Shown: positions 24,311 to 33,284, numbered from the stretch's first letter. The stretch is DNA of 41,860 bases from Ruegeria sp. (GCF_028066395.1 NZ_JALCBM010000017.1:12113-53972); one strand, 5' to 3'. The notes: generated by a model not told the origin, from the letters alone. Translations and numbers: made by a program.

Positions 24311-24982
24311 TTAGGGGGCAGATGCGGCGCCAACCATCAGTTCCATACCCTGCACAATGTCCTGCGCGGTTGCCTTGGCCACATGCTCGGCATCCTGACG
24401 GCGCAGCCCGTCAATGATGTCCTTGTGCCGGTCAGGCAGGCTCTGGGTGCCGAATCGGCCACAGACCACACGCAGGGATGGCCCGAACTTGAGCCACAGC
24501 CGTTCCGCGATATCGTCGAGGATCGGTGCATCCGCCTTGGTATACAGAGTTCTGTGAAACCTGTGGTTCAGACGCAGATACCCGCCGACATCACCGTCGG
24601 CGATGGTTTGGTCCAGACGCAGGTCAATACGCTCCAGATCATCAACTTCATCAGCGGTCATATTTGTGGTAGCGCGTCTGGAAAGTTCTGATTCAATTGA
24701 AATTCTGGCGAAAATCATCTGTTCGACATCCGCATCGGACAGCAGCGGTACACTGACCCGGCGATTGCCTTGAAACACCAGCGCCCCGTCCGAGATCAGG
24801 CGTCGGATCGCCTCGCGTACCGGGGTCATGCCCACGCCCAGGGAATCGGTCAGCCCCTGTATCGTGACGGGTTGTCCCGGCACCAGTTCCCCATACAGGA
24901 TTTGTGATCTCAGCGTCTGGTACACCAGTTCATGCGCGGGGCGCTTTTGATCGTCTTCCCCTGATCCCGACGCCTTATCCAT
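24311..24982 (-). CDS. GntR-family regulator (FCD subgroup) of the polyamine region
   Basis: A 223-residue regulator. The winged helix (about 15-75) shows VYQTLRSQILYGELVPGQPVT, then DSLGVGMTPVREAIRRLISDGAL and the wing GNRRVSVPLL. The FCD domain holds LNHRFHRTLY and DRHKDIIDGL with the usual metal-ligand histidines. It sits between the aminotransferase and potF, and is the obvious candidate regulator of both. I choose the ATG at 24982 because the GTG at 25003 has a purine run abutting it with no spacing; that longer form would add seven residues. A TGATCAAATCCA copy overlaps this start. Confidence 0.88.
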   Translation of the reverse strand: MDKASGSGEDDQKRPAHELVYQTLRSQILYGELVPGQPVTIQGLTDSLGVGMTPVREAIRRLISDGALVFQGNRRVSVPLLSDADVEQMIFARISIESELSRRATTNMTADEVDDLERIDLRLDQTIADGDVGGYLRLNHRFHRTLYTKADAPILDDIAERLWLKFGPSLRVVCGRFGTQSLPDRHKDIIDGLRRQDAEHVAKATAQDIVQGMELMVGAASAP

Positions 24983-24993
24983 GATCAAATCCA
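24982..24993. promoter_or_regulatory. TGATCAAATCCA motif at the GntR start codon
   Basis: Second copy of the polyamine-region motif, overlapping the chosen start of the GntR gene. It is identical over 12 bases to the copy exactly 100 bases away at 25082. Consistent with autoregulation. Confidence 0.45.
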
Positions 24994-25080
24994 AATGGTT
25001 CACCCTCTTTCGCGTATGCCTGACTTGTCCTGTGTCAGACCTCGTGAAACCATACGGCGGATCGGGGGAAAACGCAAAAC

Positions 25081-25093
25081 TTGATCAAATCCA
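25081..25093. promoter_or_regulatory. TTGATCAA palindrome / TGATCAAATCCA motif upstream of potF
   Basis: Third copy. TTGATCAA (25081-25088) is a perfect 8-bp palindrome, extended by ATCCA, 42 bases before the potF ATG. It is placed where a repressor could block the potF promoter. Confidence 0.5.
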
Positions 25094-25134
25094 GAAAATC
25101 GGGAAGATACCCGTACACTTGCAGGGAGAATAAA

Positions 25135-26220
25135 ATGTCACTCAAAACGCTGACACTCACAGCGACCATCGCATTGGGGACTTCGGCGGCTTTTGCTGAA
25201 GAGGTGCGTGTTTACAACTGGTCCGACTATATCGACGAAGAGCTTCTGTCCAAATTCGAGGAAGAGACGGGCCTGACCCTGATCTATGACGTGTTCGACA
25301 GCAACGAGGTTCTTGAGACCAAGATGCTGGCGGGCGGTTCGGGCTATGACGTCGTCGTGCCCACCGGCAGTTTCATGAGCCGCCAGATCGAGGCCGGTGC
25401 CTTTCAGGAACTGGACGCGGCCAAACTGTCCAATATCGGCAATGCCTGGGATGTCATCGCTGATCGTGTGGCGCGGTTCGACCCCGGCAACAAGCATTCG
25501 GTCAACTATATGTGGGGCACGACCGGGCTGGGCGTGAATGTTGGCAAGGTCACGGAAATTCTGGGCGAAGACGCGCCGATCGATTCGATGGAACTGATCT
25601 TCAACCCCGAGAACATGGAAAAGCTGGCCGCGTGCGGCGTGTATTTCCTGGACGCCCCGGATGAGATGGTCCCGGCCGCGCTGGTGTACGCGGGCGTCGA
25701 TCCAAATTCCCATGACAAGGCCGACATCGCCAAGGCCGAGGAAGTGTTCGCCGCCGTCCGGCCCTATGTGAACAAGTTCCACAGCTCGGAATATATCAAC
25801 GCGCTGGCCAACGGGGATATCTGCGTGGCCGTCGGGTTCTCGGGTGATGTGCTGCAGGCGCGCGACCGCGCGGATGAGGCCGAGAACGGGGTCGAGATCG
25901 CCTATAACGCCTTCAAGGAAGGCTCGCAGATGTGGTTCGACCAGATGGCCGTGCCGGTCGATGCGCCGAACCCGGACGGGGCGCATCAGTTCATCAACTT
26001 CATGCTGGACGCCAAGAACATGGCCGCCGCGTCGAACTATGTGTATTACGCCAACGGCAACAAAGCCTCGCAAGAGTTCCTTGAGGAAGACGTGATCACC
26101 GATCCGGCGATCTACCCGTCGCCCGAGGCGATGGAGAACACCTATATCAAAGGCCCCTATCCGCAAAAGGTTCAGCGTGTCGTGACGCGCATGTGGACCA
26201 AGATCAAATCGGGCACCTGA
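25135..26220 (+). CDS. potF: Polyamine (putrescine) ABC transporter substrate-binding protein
   Basis: A 361-residue periplasmic protein with a signal peptide of 21 residues (MSLKTLTLTATIALGTSAAFA, cut before EE, quoted to its limit in two parts). The PotF/PotD signature VRVYNWSDYIDEELLSKFEEETG opens the mature chain, followed by the lobe-closing TTGLGVNVGKV, CVAVGFSGDVLQA and a C-terminal YPSPEAMENTYI. Acidic and aromatic residues around these segments bind the diamine in relatives. AGGGAG six bases before the ATG at 25135 sets the start; an upstream frame extension is non-coding. First gene of potFGHI plus the oxidase. Confidence 0.93.
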   Translation: MSLKTLTLTATIALGTSAAFAEEVRVYNWSDYIDEELLSKFEEETGLTLIYDVFDSNEVLETKMLAGGSGYDVVVPTGSFMSRQIEAGAFQELDAAKLSNIGNAWDVIADRVARFDPGNKHSVNYMWGTTGLGVNVGKVTEILGEDAPIDSMELIFNPENMEKLAACGVYFLDAPDEMVPAALVYAGVDPNSHDKADIAKAEEVFAAVRPYVNKFHSSEYINALANGDICVAVGFSGDVLQARDRADEAENGVEIAYNAFKEGSQMWFDQMAVPVDAPNPDGAHQFINFMLDAKNMAAASNYVYYANGNKASQEFLEEDVITDPAIYPSPEAMENTYIKGPYPQKVQRVVTRMWTKIKSGT

Positions 26221-26289
26221 TCCGATTTATTTGTGCAAGGCGGCCCGGTCGCCTTGCACCTTTTTCCAGACAGCCGAACGGGGGCCGTT

Positions 26290-27417
26290 TTGAACTCTGA
26301 CGTCTTTGCGCCGTGGGATGACCCGCAGGCGAAACCCTTGATCCAGTTCCAGAATGTCACCAAGCGGTTTGGTGACTTTACGGCCATCGACACTCTGTCG
26401 CTGGATATTTTCGAGCGGGAATTCTTTGCCCTGCTGGGGCCGTCGGGCTGTGGCAAGACCACCATGATGCGGATGCTGGCGGGGTTCGAAACCCCGACCG
26501 AGGGGCATATTCTGCTGGGCGGTCAGGATATCGACCCGATCCCGCCCAACAAGCGGGCGGTGAACATGATGTTTCAGTCCTACGCCCTGTTTCCCCATCT
26601 CAGCATCTGGGAGAATATCGCCTTTGGCCTGCGTCGGGACAAAATGCCGAAACCCGATCTTGAGGCCCGGGTCGAAGAGATGTTGCGCCTGACCCGGCTG
26701 GAACAATTCGCCCGCCGCAAGCCGCATCAGATCTCGGGCGGTCAGCGTCAGCGCGTGGCCTTGGCCCGCTCGTTGGCCAAGGCGCCGAAACTGCTGTTGC
26801 TGGACGAGCCGCTGGGCGCGCTGGACAAGAAGCTGCGGCAGGACACCCAGTTCGAACTGATGGACATTCAGGAAAAGACCGGCACCACATTCGTCATCGT
26901 CACCCACGATCAGGAAGAGGCGATGACCGTCGCCAGCCGTGTTGCCGTGATGGATCAGGGCAAGCTGATGCAGGTGGCAACACCGGACAAGATTTATGAG
27001 ACCCCGAACTCGGTCTATGTGGCCGACTTTATCGGGGATGTGAACATCATTCAGGGGCGGGCGACCGCAAATGGCGGCGAAACCTTTCAGATCGACTGGG
27101 CCGAAGGGCAGGCGCCGCTGACGGCGACCTCGGCCAGCGGGATTTCCACCGGTCAGACCTGCCACCTTGCGATCCGGCCCGAGAAAGTGGCGATTTCCGC
27201 CGAACGCCCGGCGGATGCGATCAACGCGGTGCAGGGCAAGGTGCTTGACATCGCCTATCTGGGCAACCTGTCCACCTATCATGTCGAGCTGCCCAACGGC
27301 ACCATCATCAAGGCGCAGACGGCCAACACCCGCCGCATCTCGCGCCGGTCCTTCACATGGGAAGACCCGGTCTGGCTGTCCTGGACAGCGACGGCTGCGG
27401 TTCTGCTGGCCGACTGA
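26290..27417 (+). CDS. potG: Polyamine ABC transporter ATP-binding protein
   Basis: A 375-residue ATPase. Walker A is GPSGCGKT (50-57), the Q-loop is MMFQSYALFPHLS, the signature is ISGGQRQRVALARSLA, Walker B is LLLLDEPLGALD and the switch is VTHDQEEAM. A TOBE domain forms the C-terminus. The start is unusual: no ATG is suitably placed. TTG at 26290, after GGGGG at 26281-26284 and flanking bases, gives the usual length of PotG; a GTG at 26233 would add 19 residues with no ribosome site. It supplies ATP-driven energy to PotH/PotI on the inner face of the membrane. Confidence 0.93.
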   Translation: MNSDVFAPWDDPQAKPLIQFQNVTKRFGDFTAIDTLSLDIFEREFFALLGPSGCGKTTMMRMLAGFETPTEGHILLGGQDIDPIPPNKRAVNMMFQSYALFPHLSIWENIAFGLRRDKMPKPDLEARVEEMLRLTRLEQFARRKPHQISGGQRQRVALARSLAKAPKLLLLDEPLGALDKKLRQDTQFELMDIQEKTGTTFVIVTHDQEEAMTVASRVAVMDQGKLMQVATPDKIYETPNSVYVADFIGDVNIIQGRATANGGETFQIDWAEGQAPLTATSASGISTGQTCHLAIRPEKVAISAERPADAINAVQGKVLDIAYLGNLSTYHVELPNGTIIKAQTANTRRISRRSFTWEDPVWLSWTATAAVLLAD

Positions 27418-28307
27418 TGCGCCGCGCCCTGCTGATTGCCGTACCCTATGTCTGGCTGCTGGCGCTGTTTCTGGTGCCGTTCTTCATCGTCCTGAAAATC
27501 TCGCTGTCGGATTCTGTTCTTGCGATTCCCCCCTATGCGCCGAAGCTGGACCTGTCGCAGGGATGGGCGGGGATCAGGGAGTTCTTTGCTGCGCTGGACC
27601 TTGAGAACTTTGTCTGGCTGACCGAGGACGCGCTGTACTGGAAAGCCTACCTGTCCAGCGTCAAGATCGCCCTGATCTCGACCATTCTGACGCTGATCGT
27701 GGGCTACCCGATTGCCTATGGCATGGCCCGCGCGCCGGTGGAATGGCGCCCGACGCTGATGATGCTGGTGATCCTGCCCTTCTGGACCTCGTTCCTGATC
27801 CGGGTCTATGCGTGGATGGGCATCCTGTCGAACGAAGGGTTTCTGAACCAGTTCCTGCTGTGGACCGGTATCATTGCGGAACCGTTGACCATTCTGAACA
27901 CGCAAAAAGCGGTCTATATCGGGATCGTCTACACCTATCTGCCCTTCATGATCCTGCCGATCTATTCGGCGCTGGAACGGATGGACGAGTCGCTGATCGA
28001 GGCGGCCGAAGATCTGGGCTGTTCCCGGGTGCAGGCGTTCTGGCTGGTGACGATCCCACTGTCCCGTCCGGGCATTATCGCGGGCTGTTTTCTGGTCATG
28101 ATCCCGGTGATTGGTGAGTTCGTGATCCCCTCGCTTCTGGGCGGATCGGGCACGCTGATGATCGGCAAGGTGCTGTGGGAGGAGTTCTTTGCCAACCGCG
28201 ACTGGCCGGTGGCCAGCGCCGTGGCGGTGGTTTTGCTGCTGATCCTTGTCATCCCGATCGTGCTGTTCCAGCGCAACCAGCAAAAACAGACGGAGGCCGA
28301 GCAATGA
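27417..28307 (+). CDS. potH: Polyamine ABC transporter permease PotH
   Basis: A 296-residue inner-membrane permease with six helices expected: the first is LLIAVPYVWLLALFLVPFF, and the core begins ALISTILTLIVGYPIAYGMA. The EAA loop that contacts the ATPase reads EAAEDLGCSRVQAFWLVTIPLSRPG. Its ATG overlaps the potG stop by one base (TGATG), and its end overlaps potI by four, so the subunits are translationally coupled. It pairs with PotI to form the channel. Confidence 0.95.
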   Translation: MRRALLIAVPYVWLLALFLVPFFIVLKISLSDSVLAIPPYAPKLDLSQGWAGIREFFAALDLENFVWLTEDALYWKAYLSSVKIALISTILTLIVGYPIAYGMARAPVEWRPTLMMLVILPFWTSFLIRVYAWMGILSNEGFLNQFLLWTGIIAEPLTILNTQKAVYIGIVYTYLPFMILPIYSALERMDESLIEAAEDLGCSRVQAFWLVTIPLSRPGIIAGCFLVMIPVIGEFVIPSLLGGSGTLMIGKVLWEEFFANRDWPVASAVAVVLLLILVIPIVLFQRNQQKQTEAEQ

Positions 28308-29122
28308 ACAGGCTCAGCTGGTTCAACGCGGTGTCGCTGACGCTGGGGTTTGCGTTTCTCTACATACCGATGATCATCCTGATCATTTTCAGCTTTAATG
28401 AAAGCAAGCTGGTCACCGTTTGGGCCGGGTTTTCCACCAAGTGGTACGGCGAACTGCTCCAAAATGAGGCGTTTCTGGATGCGGCCTGGGTGACGGTGCG
28501 GGTTGCCGTGTTCTCGTCAACGCTGGCGACCATTCTGGGCACCGCTGCGGCCTATGTGCTGGTGCGTGGTGGGCGGTTCTTTGGCCGGACGCTGTTTTCG
28601 GGGATGATCTATGCACCCTTGGTGATGCCCGAGGTGATCACCGGCCTGTCGCTGCTGCTGTTGTTCATCGGCATCGGACTGGACCGGGGCATCCTGACCA
28701 TCGTGCTGGCACATACGACCTTTTCGATGTGCTTCGTCTCGGTCGTTGTATCCTCGCGCCTCGTGACTTTCGACCGGTCGTTGGAGGAGGCGGCGCTGGA
28801 CCTCGGCTGTTCGGCGGCGCAGGCGTTCCGGCTGGTGACCCTGCCGATCATCGCGCCTGCGGTGATTTCGGGTTGGTTGCTGGCCTTCACCCTGTCACTG
28901 GACGATCTGGTGATCGCATCCTTCACCTCGGGGCCGTCGGCCACGACCTTGCCGATCAAGATATTCTCGGCGGTGCGGTTGGGTGTCAGCCCGGAGATCA
29001 ACGCCTTGTCCACGCTGATGATTGCGGTTGTCACAGTGGGGGTCATCACCGCGTCGCTGGTCACCAAACGGGCAATGATGCGGCAGAAACAGGATGAAAT
29101 GGCCGCCGCGCGCGCGGAATGA
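28304..29122 (+). CDS. potI: Polyamine ABC transporter permease PotI
   Basis: A 272-residue permease with six membrane helices, beginning SLTLGFAFLYIPMIILIIFS and containing the EAA loop EAALDLGCSAAQAFRLVTLP and the conserved LSLDDLVIASFTSGP near the C-terminal side. GGAGG at 28292-28296 precedes the ATG, which overlaps the potH stop (ATGA). The following oxidase gene again overlaps by four bases, tying uptake to catabolism in one transcript. Confidence 0.95.
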   Translation: MNRLSWFNAVSLTLGFAFLYIPMIILIIFSFNESKLVTVWAGFSTKWYGELLQNEAFLDAAWVTVRVAVFSSTLATILGTAAAYVLVRGGRFFGRTLFSGMIYAPLVMPEVITGLSLLLLFIGIGLDRGILTIVLAHTTFSMCFVSVVVSSRLVTFDRSLEEAALDLGCSAAQAFRLVTLPIIAPAVISGWLLAFTLSLDDLVIASFTSGPSATTLPIKIFSAVRLGVSPEINALSTLMIAVVTVGVITASLVTKRAMMRQKQDEMAAARAE

Positions 29123-30420
29123 GGCGGATTTTCCCCGCCTACGCCTATGGCCCCGAACCACGAGCCGGGTGCTGGTGGGATGAGACCATTGCGGCCCCGG
29201 ACTGGCCGGTTCTGATCGGCGATCACAATGTTGACGTTGCCATCATCGGCGGCGGCTTTACCGGAATGTCGGCGGCGCTGCATCTGGCACAGGGCGGCGC
29301 CTCGGTCGCGGTGCTTGAGGGCGAGACACCCGGTTGGGGCGCTTCGGGTCGCAATGGCGGGTTCTGTTGCCTCGGCGGATCAAAGCTAAGCACCGCGGCC
29401 CTGACCCGCCGGTTTGGCAGCGATGCTGCGCAGGCTTATGACCAGGCGGAAGGGGACGCGGTGGCGCTGGTTGCTGATCTGCTGACCCGGTATGAAATCA
29501 GTGCGGACACCCACTCCAAAGGCGAAACCCAACTGGCCCATACCCCCCGCGCGATGGAGCGTTTGCGGCGGGCGGCAGATGCGCACGGGACATTGCACGA
29601 GCCCGACGATCTACCCGCCCTCGGGTTCGGAGGGGCCTTTCATGGCGGTTATACACAGCCGGTTGGTTTTGGCCTGAACCCGCGCAAATACCTGTTTGGT
29701 CTGGCATCCGCCGCGCAGTCCCTTGGCGTGCAGTTGTTCCAGCAAAGCGCGGTCAGGGATGTGACGAAGTCCGGTTCCGGGTTTGATGTGAAAACCCAAC
29801 GGGGTCGCATCTGCGCCGCGCAGGTTCTGATCTGTACCAATGGCTATTCCAGCGAGGACCTGCCCGATTGGATGGCCGCCCGCTATATGCCCGCGCAATC
29901 CACCGTCATGGTCACGCGTCCTCTGCGTGATGCCGAGCTACAGGCGCAAGGCTGGACGACCGATCAGATGTCTTACGACACGCGCAATTTGCTGCATTAC
30001 TTCCGCCTGATGCCGGATCGACGGTTCCTGTTCGGTATGCGCGGGGGATTGTTTGCGTCCGCCTCGGCTGAGGCCAAAATACGGCGCAAGCTGGTCCGGG
30101 ATTTTCACCGCATGTTCCCGGCTTGGGGTGGTGTTGAGATCACCCATATCTGGTCGGGAATGGTGTGTCTGTCCCGAGGGTTGACGCCGTTCGCTGGTCC
30201 GGTGCCCGCCCAGCCGGGCATGTTCGCGGGCTTTGCCTATCACGGCAACGGCGTCGCGATGGGGAGCTATTGCGGTCGGGCGCTGGCGCGGATGGCGCTG
30301 GGCCAGTCGTCGGGCCTGCCGCTGCCGATCTCCAGCGAGCCCAACCGGTTTCCCTTGGGTCGATGGCGCCGGGTGGTGATGCCCCCGGCCTATGCCCTTT
30401 TGGCATTGGCTGATCTGTAA
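29119..30420 (+). CDS. FAD-dependent amine oxidase, gamma-glutamylputrescine oxidase (PuuB/OrdL) family
   Basis: A 433-residue DAO-type flavoprotein. The dinucleotide-binding motif is VDVAIIGGGFTGMSAALHLA, followed by WGASGRNGGFC (flavin contact), and the C-terminal substrate/FAD segment is GMFAGFAYHGNGVAMGSYCG. The N-terminal CWWDETI segment is typical of the PuuB-like group, which oxidises gamma-glutamylputrescine or related amines with release of an aldehyde. No gamma-glutamylputrescine synthetase gene lies in this window, so the exact substrate is open. It overlaps potI by four bases and closes the operon. Confidence 0.87.
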   Translation: MRRIFPAYAYGPEPRAGCWWDETIAAPDWPVLIGDHNVDVAIIGGGFTGMSAALHLAQGGASVAVLEGETPGWGASGRNGGFCCLGGSKLSTAALTRRFGSDAAQAYDQAEGDAVALVADLLTRYEISADTHSKGETQLAHTPRAMERLRRAADAHGTLHEPDDLPALGFGGAFHGGYTQPVGFGLNPRKYLFGLASAAQSLGVQLFQQSAVRDVTKSGSGFDVKTQRGRICAAQVLICTNGYSSEDLPDWMAARYMPAQSTVMVTRPLRDAELQAQGWTTDQMSYDTRNLLHYFRLMPDRRFLFGMRGGLFASASAEAKIRRKLVRDFHRMFPAWGGVEITHIWSGMVCLSRGLTPFAGPVPAQPGMFAGFAYHGNGVAMGSYCGRALARMALGQSSGLPLPISSEPNRFPLGRWRRVVMPPAYALLALADL

Positions 30421-30434
30421 GGCCCGTTACCAGA

Positions 30435-31292
30435 TTAAAGCGCGGCGAGTTCCAATTCCAACCCGGTCAGATAGTCCGGGGACCCGTTTTCGGCGCGCCA
30501 AAGGCAATAGGCTGCCATACGCCACGCATACCAGGGTTTCAGCATCTGATACCGGTCGACGGTGTCTGCATCATCATAGGCCACCAGAAATGCGGCCTCT
30601 TCATCCGTGGACAACGGTTCCGAGCGGTACAGATGCTGCATGGCGGGGGACAGGAACATGGCAAGATCTTCGCACGGGTCTCCCATGACCGGACATTGCC
30701 AGTCGATCAACGTCAGGCCCGTTTCGTCCTCAAGAATATTGCCCGGCACCGGATCGCCGTGCACAAGACAGGTCTTTGATGACGGTGCGACGGTACTTTG
30801 GGGCTGCATCGCCGCCAAGGCGTCGCGCCTGTCGGACTGGCACCCGGCCAGAATACGCGCGCCATGTCGGGCCAGATCGGCGCTGCCATTACACCCGGGA
30901 GGCACCGAAACCTCGGCGGGAACGCCATGCAGTTTGCGCAGAAGCCGCCCGACCTTGTCCGCCCCCTGCCGCCACGGCGCACCGGGCGCGTGGTCGTAGA
31001 GTACCCAGCGATCCCCTTCGAATGCCCCCGTTGCCCGCAGGTTGGGCACAAATCCGGTGCTTTGCAGGGCACGCAGACATGCCGCCTCATGCCCTGCATC
31101 ATTGCCGAAAAGCGGGTTCCTCAGCGTCGTGCGATACAGTTTCAGCACCGAATCGCAGTGGCCTCCCTGCACTTTCCAGACCTGGTTCGTGCGCCCTCCA
31201 TACAGGGTCTCGAACCGGGCACCCGGTTCAACAAGCCCCTGTTCACCCAGTTGGGCGACAAGATCGAATGGTGGCGGGGCGTGATCGGTCAG
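30435..31292 (-). CDS. Choline/aminoglycoside-kinase-type phosphotransferase with unclear start codon
   Basis: The kinase fold is recognisable: LVHGDPVPGNILED (catalytic Asp and metal-binding Asn) and LTLIDWQCPVMGDPCEDLA (the metal Asp). The nucleotide loop LYGGRTNQVWKV lies upstream of GTG 31172, the only conventional start codon in this frame, so that start would remove part of the active site. The frame stays open back to a stop at 31353-31355 without ATG, GTG or TTG. I mark CTG at 31290-31292, giving LTDHAPPPFDLVAQLGEQGL and about 285 residues, the usual family length. A CTG start, an altered start codon or a sequencing error are all possible. The gene follows flgD by 65 bases. Confidence 0.65.
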   Translation of the reverse strand: MTDHAPPPFDLVAQLGEQGLVEPGARFETLYGGRTNQVWKVQGGHCDSVLKLYRTTLRNPLFGNDAGHEAACLRALQSTGFVPNLRATGAFEGDRWVLYDHAPGAPWRQGADKVGRLLRKLHGVPAEVSVPPGCNGSADLARHGARILAGCQSDRRDALAAMQPQSTVAPSSKTCLVHGDPVPGNILEDETGLTLIDWQCPVMGDPCEDLAMFLSPAMQHLYRSEPLSTDEEAAFLVAYDDADTVDRYQMLKPWYAWRMAAYCLWRAENGSPDYLTGLELELAAL

Positions 31293-31357
31293 AGGGGCAC
31301 CCAGTATCTTCAGGCGAATCGCGGTTGGCCAAGCTTTGGACCGCGCGGCCTGTCAGA

Positions 31358-32023
31358 TCAAGCTCCTGCGCGGACCCCGCTGACATCATCGGTCAGAATC
31401 TCGGCCCCGCTATCCAGTGTCAGAACAATTGCGCCGCCGTTGATCTGAGCCTCGACCACCGTGCTATAGGTCGAGGCCGGTGTCTGGGACACCAGTTCTT
31501 CCCCCTGATAGCTTTCCAAACTGGCCGAATACGCCCCGGCGGGCATCGGGTTGCCTGCATCATCCACCCCGGCCCAGGTGAACTCATTCGTACCGACCGA
31601 TACCGAAATCCGGTCGACAACCTCGCCATTGGCGTTTCGGATGACCATCACCGCACTGTCCGCATTCGGATCGCCATTGGCCGAAAGCGTGACCGGCGTG
31701 CTGTCGAACTGGAACGCGGCGGTGGTCTGGACGTCCATACCAACCCAACTGGCCAGTTGATCCAGATTGCTGCCACCAAATGCGGCGGTCAGTTCGGACA
31801 GCAGATCATTGGTCTGTACCTGCTGTTCGACCATCGAGAACTGTGCCAGCTGGGCCGCATATTCCGAAGAATCGATCGGCTCCAACGGGTCCTGATTCTG
31901 AGCCTGTGTCGTGAGCAGCAGCAGGAAAGTTTCGAAATCCGAGGTCAGCGCAGCGGTGCCAGAGCCGCTGTCGGATTGGGTCGTTGCACTGGTCTGGGGC
32001 GTGGAACTGATTGCAGAGATCAT
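31358..32023 (-). CDS. flgD: Flagellar hook-capping protein FlgD
   Basis: A 221-residue protein that caps the growing hook and lets FlgE subunits assemble. The conserved N-terminal part is DFETFLLLLTTQAQNQDPLEPIDSSEYAAQLAQFSMVEQQ (in two stretches, residues 29-68), followed by a FlgD Ig/tudor-like domain including NANGEVVDRI and FTWAGVDDAGNPMPAG. No signal peptide; it is exported by the flagellar type III apparatus. It starts three bases after the fliK stop and is co-transcribed with it. GAGG precedes the ATG. Confidence 0.94.
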   Translation of the reverse strand: MISAISSTPQTSATTQSDSGSGTAALTSDFETFLLLLTTQAQNQDPLEPIDSSEYAAQLAQFSMVEQQVQTNDLLSELTAAFGGSNLDQLASWVGMDVQTTAAFQFDSTPVTLSANGDPNADSAVMVIRNANGEVVDRISVSVGTNEFTWAGVDDAGNPMPAGAYSASLESYQGEELVSQTPASTYSTVVEAQINGGAIVLTLDSGAEILTDDVSGVRAGA

Positions 32024-32026
32024 GGG

Positions 32027-33238
32027 TCAAAGCCTCATATCAAGGCCCTGAACAAGGCCGGTTGGAATGGGATGAGCGGCGGGTTCGGGCTGCGGGTCGT
32101 CGACGTCATAAGCCGTTTGAGGGTTGTCGTTTTCACGGTCCTGCGGCGTATCTGCCGATGTCCCGAGGTCAAAGGACAGATCACCATAGCCAAGTTTCTG
32201 GAATTCTTCGGTCAACACCGCGATATGCCGTCGCATAAGGTCCAGCGTTTCGGGTCGTTCGGCGGCGATGGTCAGGTGCAACCCGTCCTCGCGGCCGTTC
32301 AGGGTGATCGACACGCGGCCCAGTTCTTCGGGGCTCAGCGCGATTTCCACCCCACCAGAGCCCGGCTTTGCGGCAATGACAGCAGCCATCTGCCCGGCGA
32401 CGGCGCGGGCGATGTCCGCCCGAGCAGGCCCGGTTGTCTGAGGGGCTGCCCCTTCCCTTACCGTGCCGAAAGTCGAGTCAGTCTTGGTGACTGTGATCCC
32501 TTCGCCTTCCTCCAATGATTCGGGCGCAAGATCAGCAGGGTTCACCTCAACCGGCCCGGCGGGTTGAGGTTGATTAACCACCAATGGCGCGCGTTTCACC
32601 TCGGTCTTCGGAACAGTAATCGGAGCCTTCTCGACCACTGCGGACACCGTGGTTGGCTCGGCATGCGTTTGGGAAGGTTTGACCGTTTGCTCGACCGTCT
32701 TTTCCGGCGCGGCGACAGAGGCCCGCATGATGATCGCCTGCTCGGCGATCTGGCTTGCAGGCGCATGTTGCGGTGTTCTGGCGGGTTGGTCTCGTGCCGT
32801 TTCCGGCTGTGCCTGAATATCCATCCGCAGAAGTGGCTTTGCATCCGGCAAGGAAGGCGTCGTTTTATCGCCAACCATCGGCTGTGCCAGCGCTTTTTCC
32901 CCTAGCGTGACCCTATCCGGCTGCGACACTTGTCTAGGTGTCTCAGGGTTAGTGGCAATCAATTCGACAGATGGTTCTCGATCTTTCGGAGGCGTGTTCT
33001 CAATCGTCGGCAGTGTCGGCTGAGCCACCTCAGATTCCGGTTCGACCGAATCGGTTTTGACATCCAGAGCCACGGTTGCATCGACTGCGGCGGGCTCCTC
33101 TGTCTTCTCAGGGATCGCGCCCTTCAGGATATCTTCAAAGGTCGCCCCTCCTTCGGGGTCCTGCGCATGGCGCGGCTGTTTCTCGGGCTTTGCTTCTGCC
33201 TGCGGCGCGGCAGTTGTCAGTATCAGCGGGTTGGGCAT
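32027..33238 (-). CDS. fliK: Flagellar hook-length control protein FliK
   Basis: A 403-residue protein. The first 270 or so residues are low-complexity, rich in Pro, Ala, Glu, Thr and Val, as expected for the ruler part that measures the hook. The C-terminal switch domain (about 290-365) reads GGVEIALSPEELGRVSITLNG and ETLDLMRRHIAVLTEEFQKLGYGDLSFD, a good FliK match. It acts during export, changing substrate specificity from hook to filament. It heads the fliK-flgD unit, divergent from flgJ. GGAG lies four bases before ATG. Confidence 0.9.
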   Translation of the reverse strand: MPNPLILTTAAPQAEAKPEKQPRHAQDPEGGATFEDILKGAIPEKTEEPAAVDATVALDVKTDSVEPESEVAQPTLPTIENTPPKDREPSVELIATNPETPRQVSQPDRVTLGEKALAQPMVGDKTTPSLPDAKPLLRMDIQAQPETARDQPARTPQHAPASQIAEQAIIMRASVAAPEKTVEQTVKPSQTHAEPTTVSAVVEKAPITVPKTEVKRAPLVVNQPQPAGPVEVNPADLAPESLEEGEGITVTKTDSTFGTVREGAAPQTTGPARADIARAVAGQMAAVIAAKPGSGGVEIALSPEELGRVSITLNGREDGLHLTIAAERPETLDLMRRHIAVLTEEFQKLGYGDLSFDLGTSADTPQDRENDNPQTAYDVDDPQPEPAAHPIPTGLVQGLDMRL

Positions 33239-33284
33239 TTTGCTCCGGCTCCGTTTGTCTGACCCGAAATCTGCCCGCAGGAAG

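Noticed and set aside
24311-25003. GTG at 25003 as start of the GntR regulator
   Set aside because: The purine run before it touches the codon with no spacing; the ATG at 24982 gives a complete domain.
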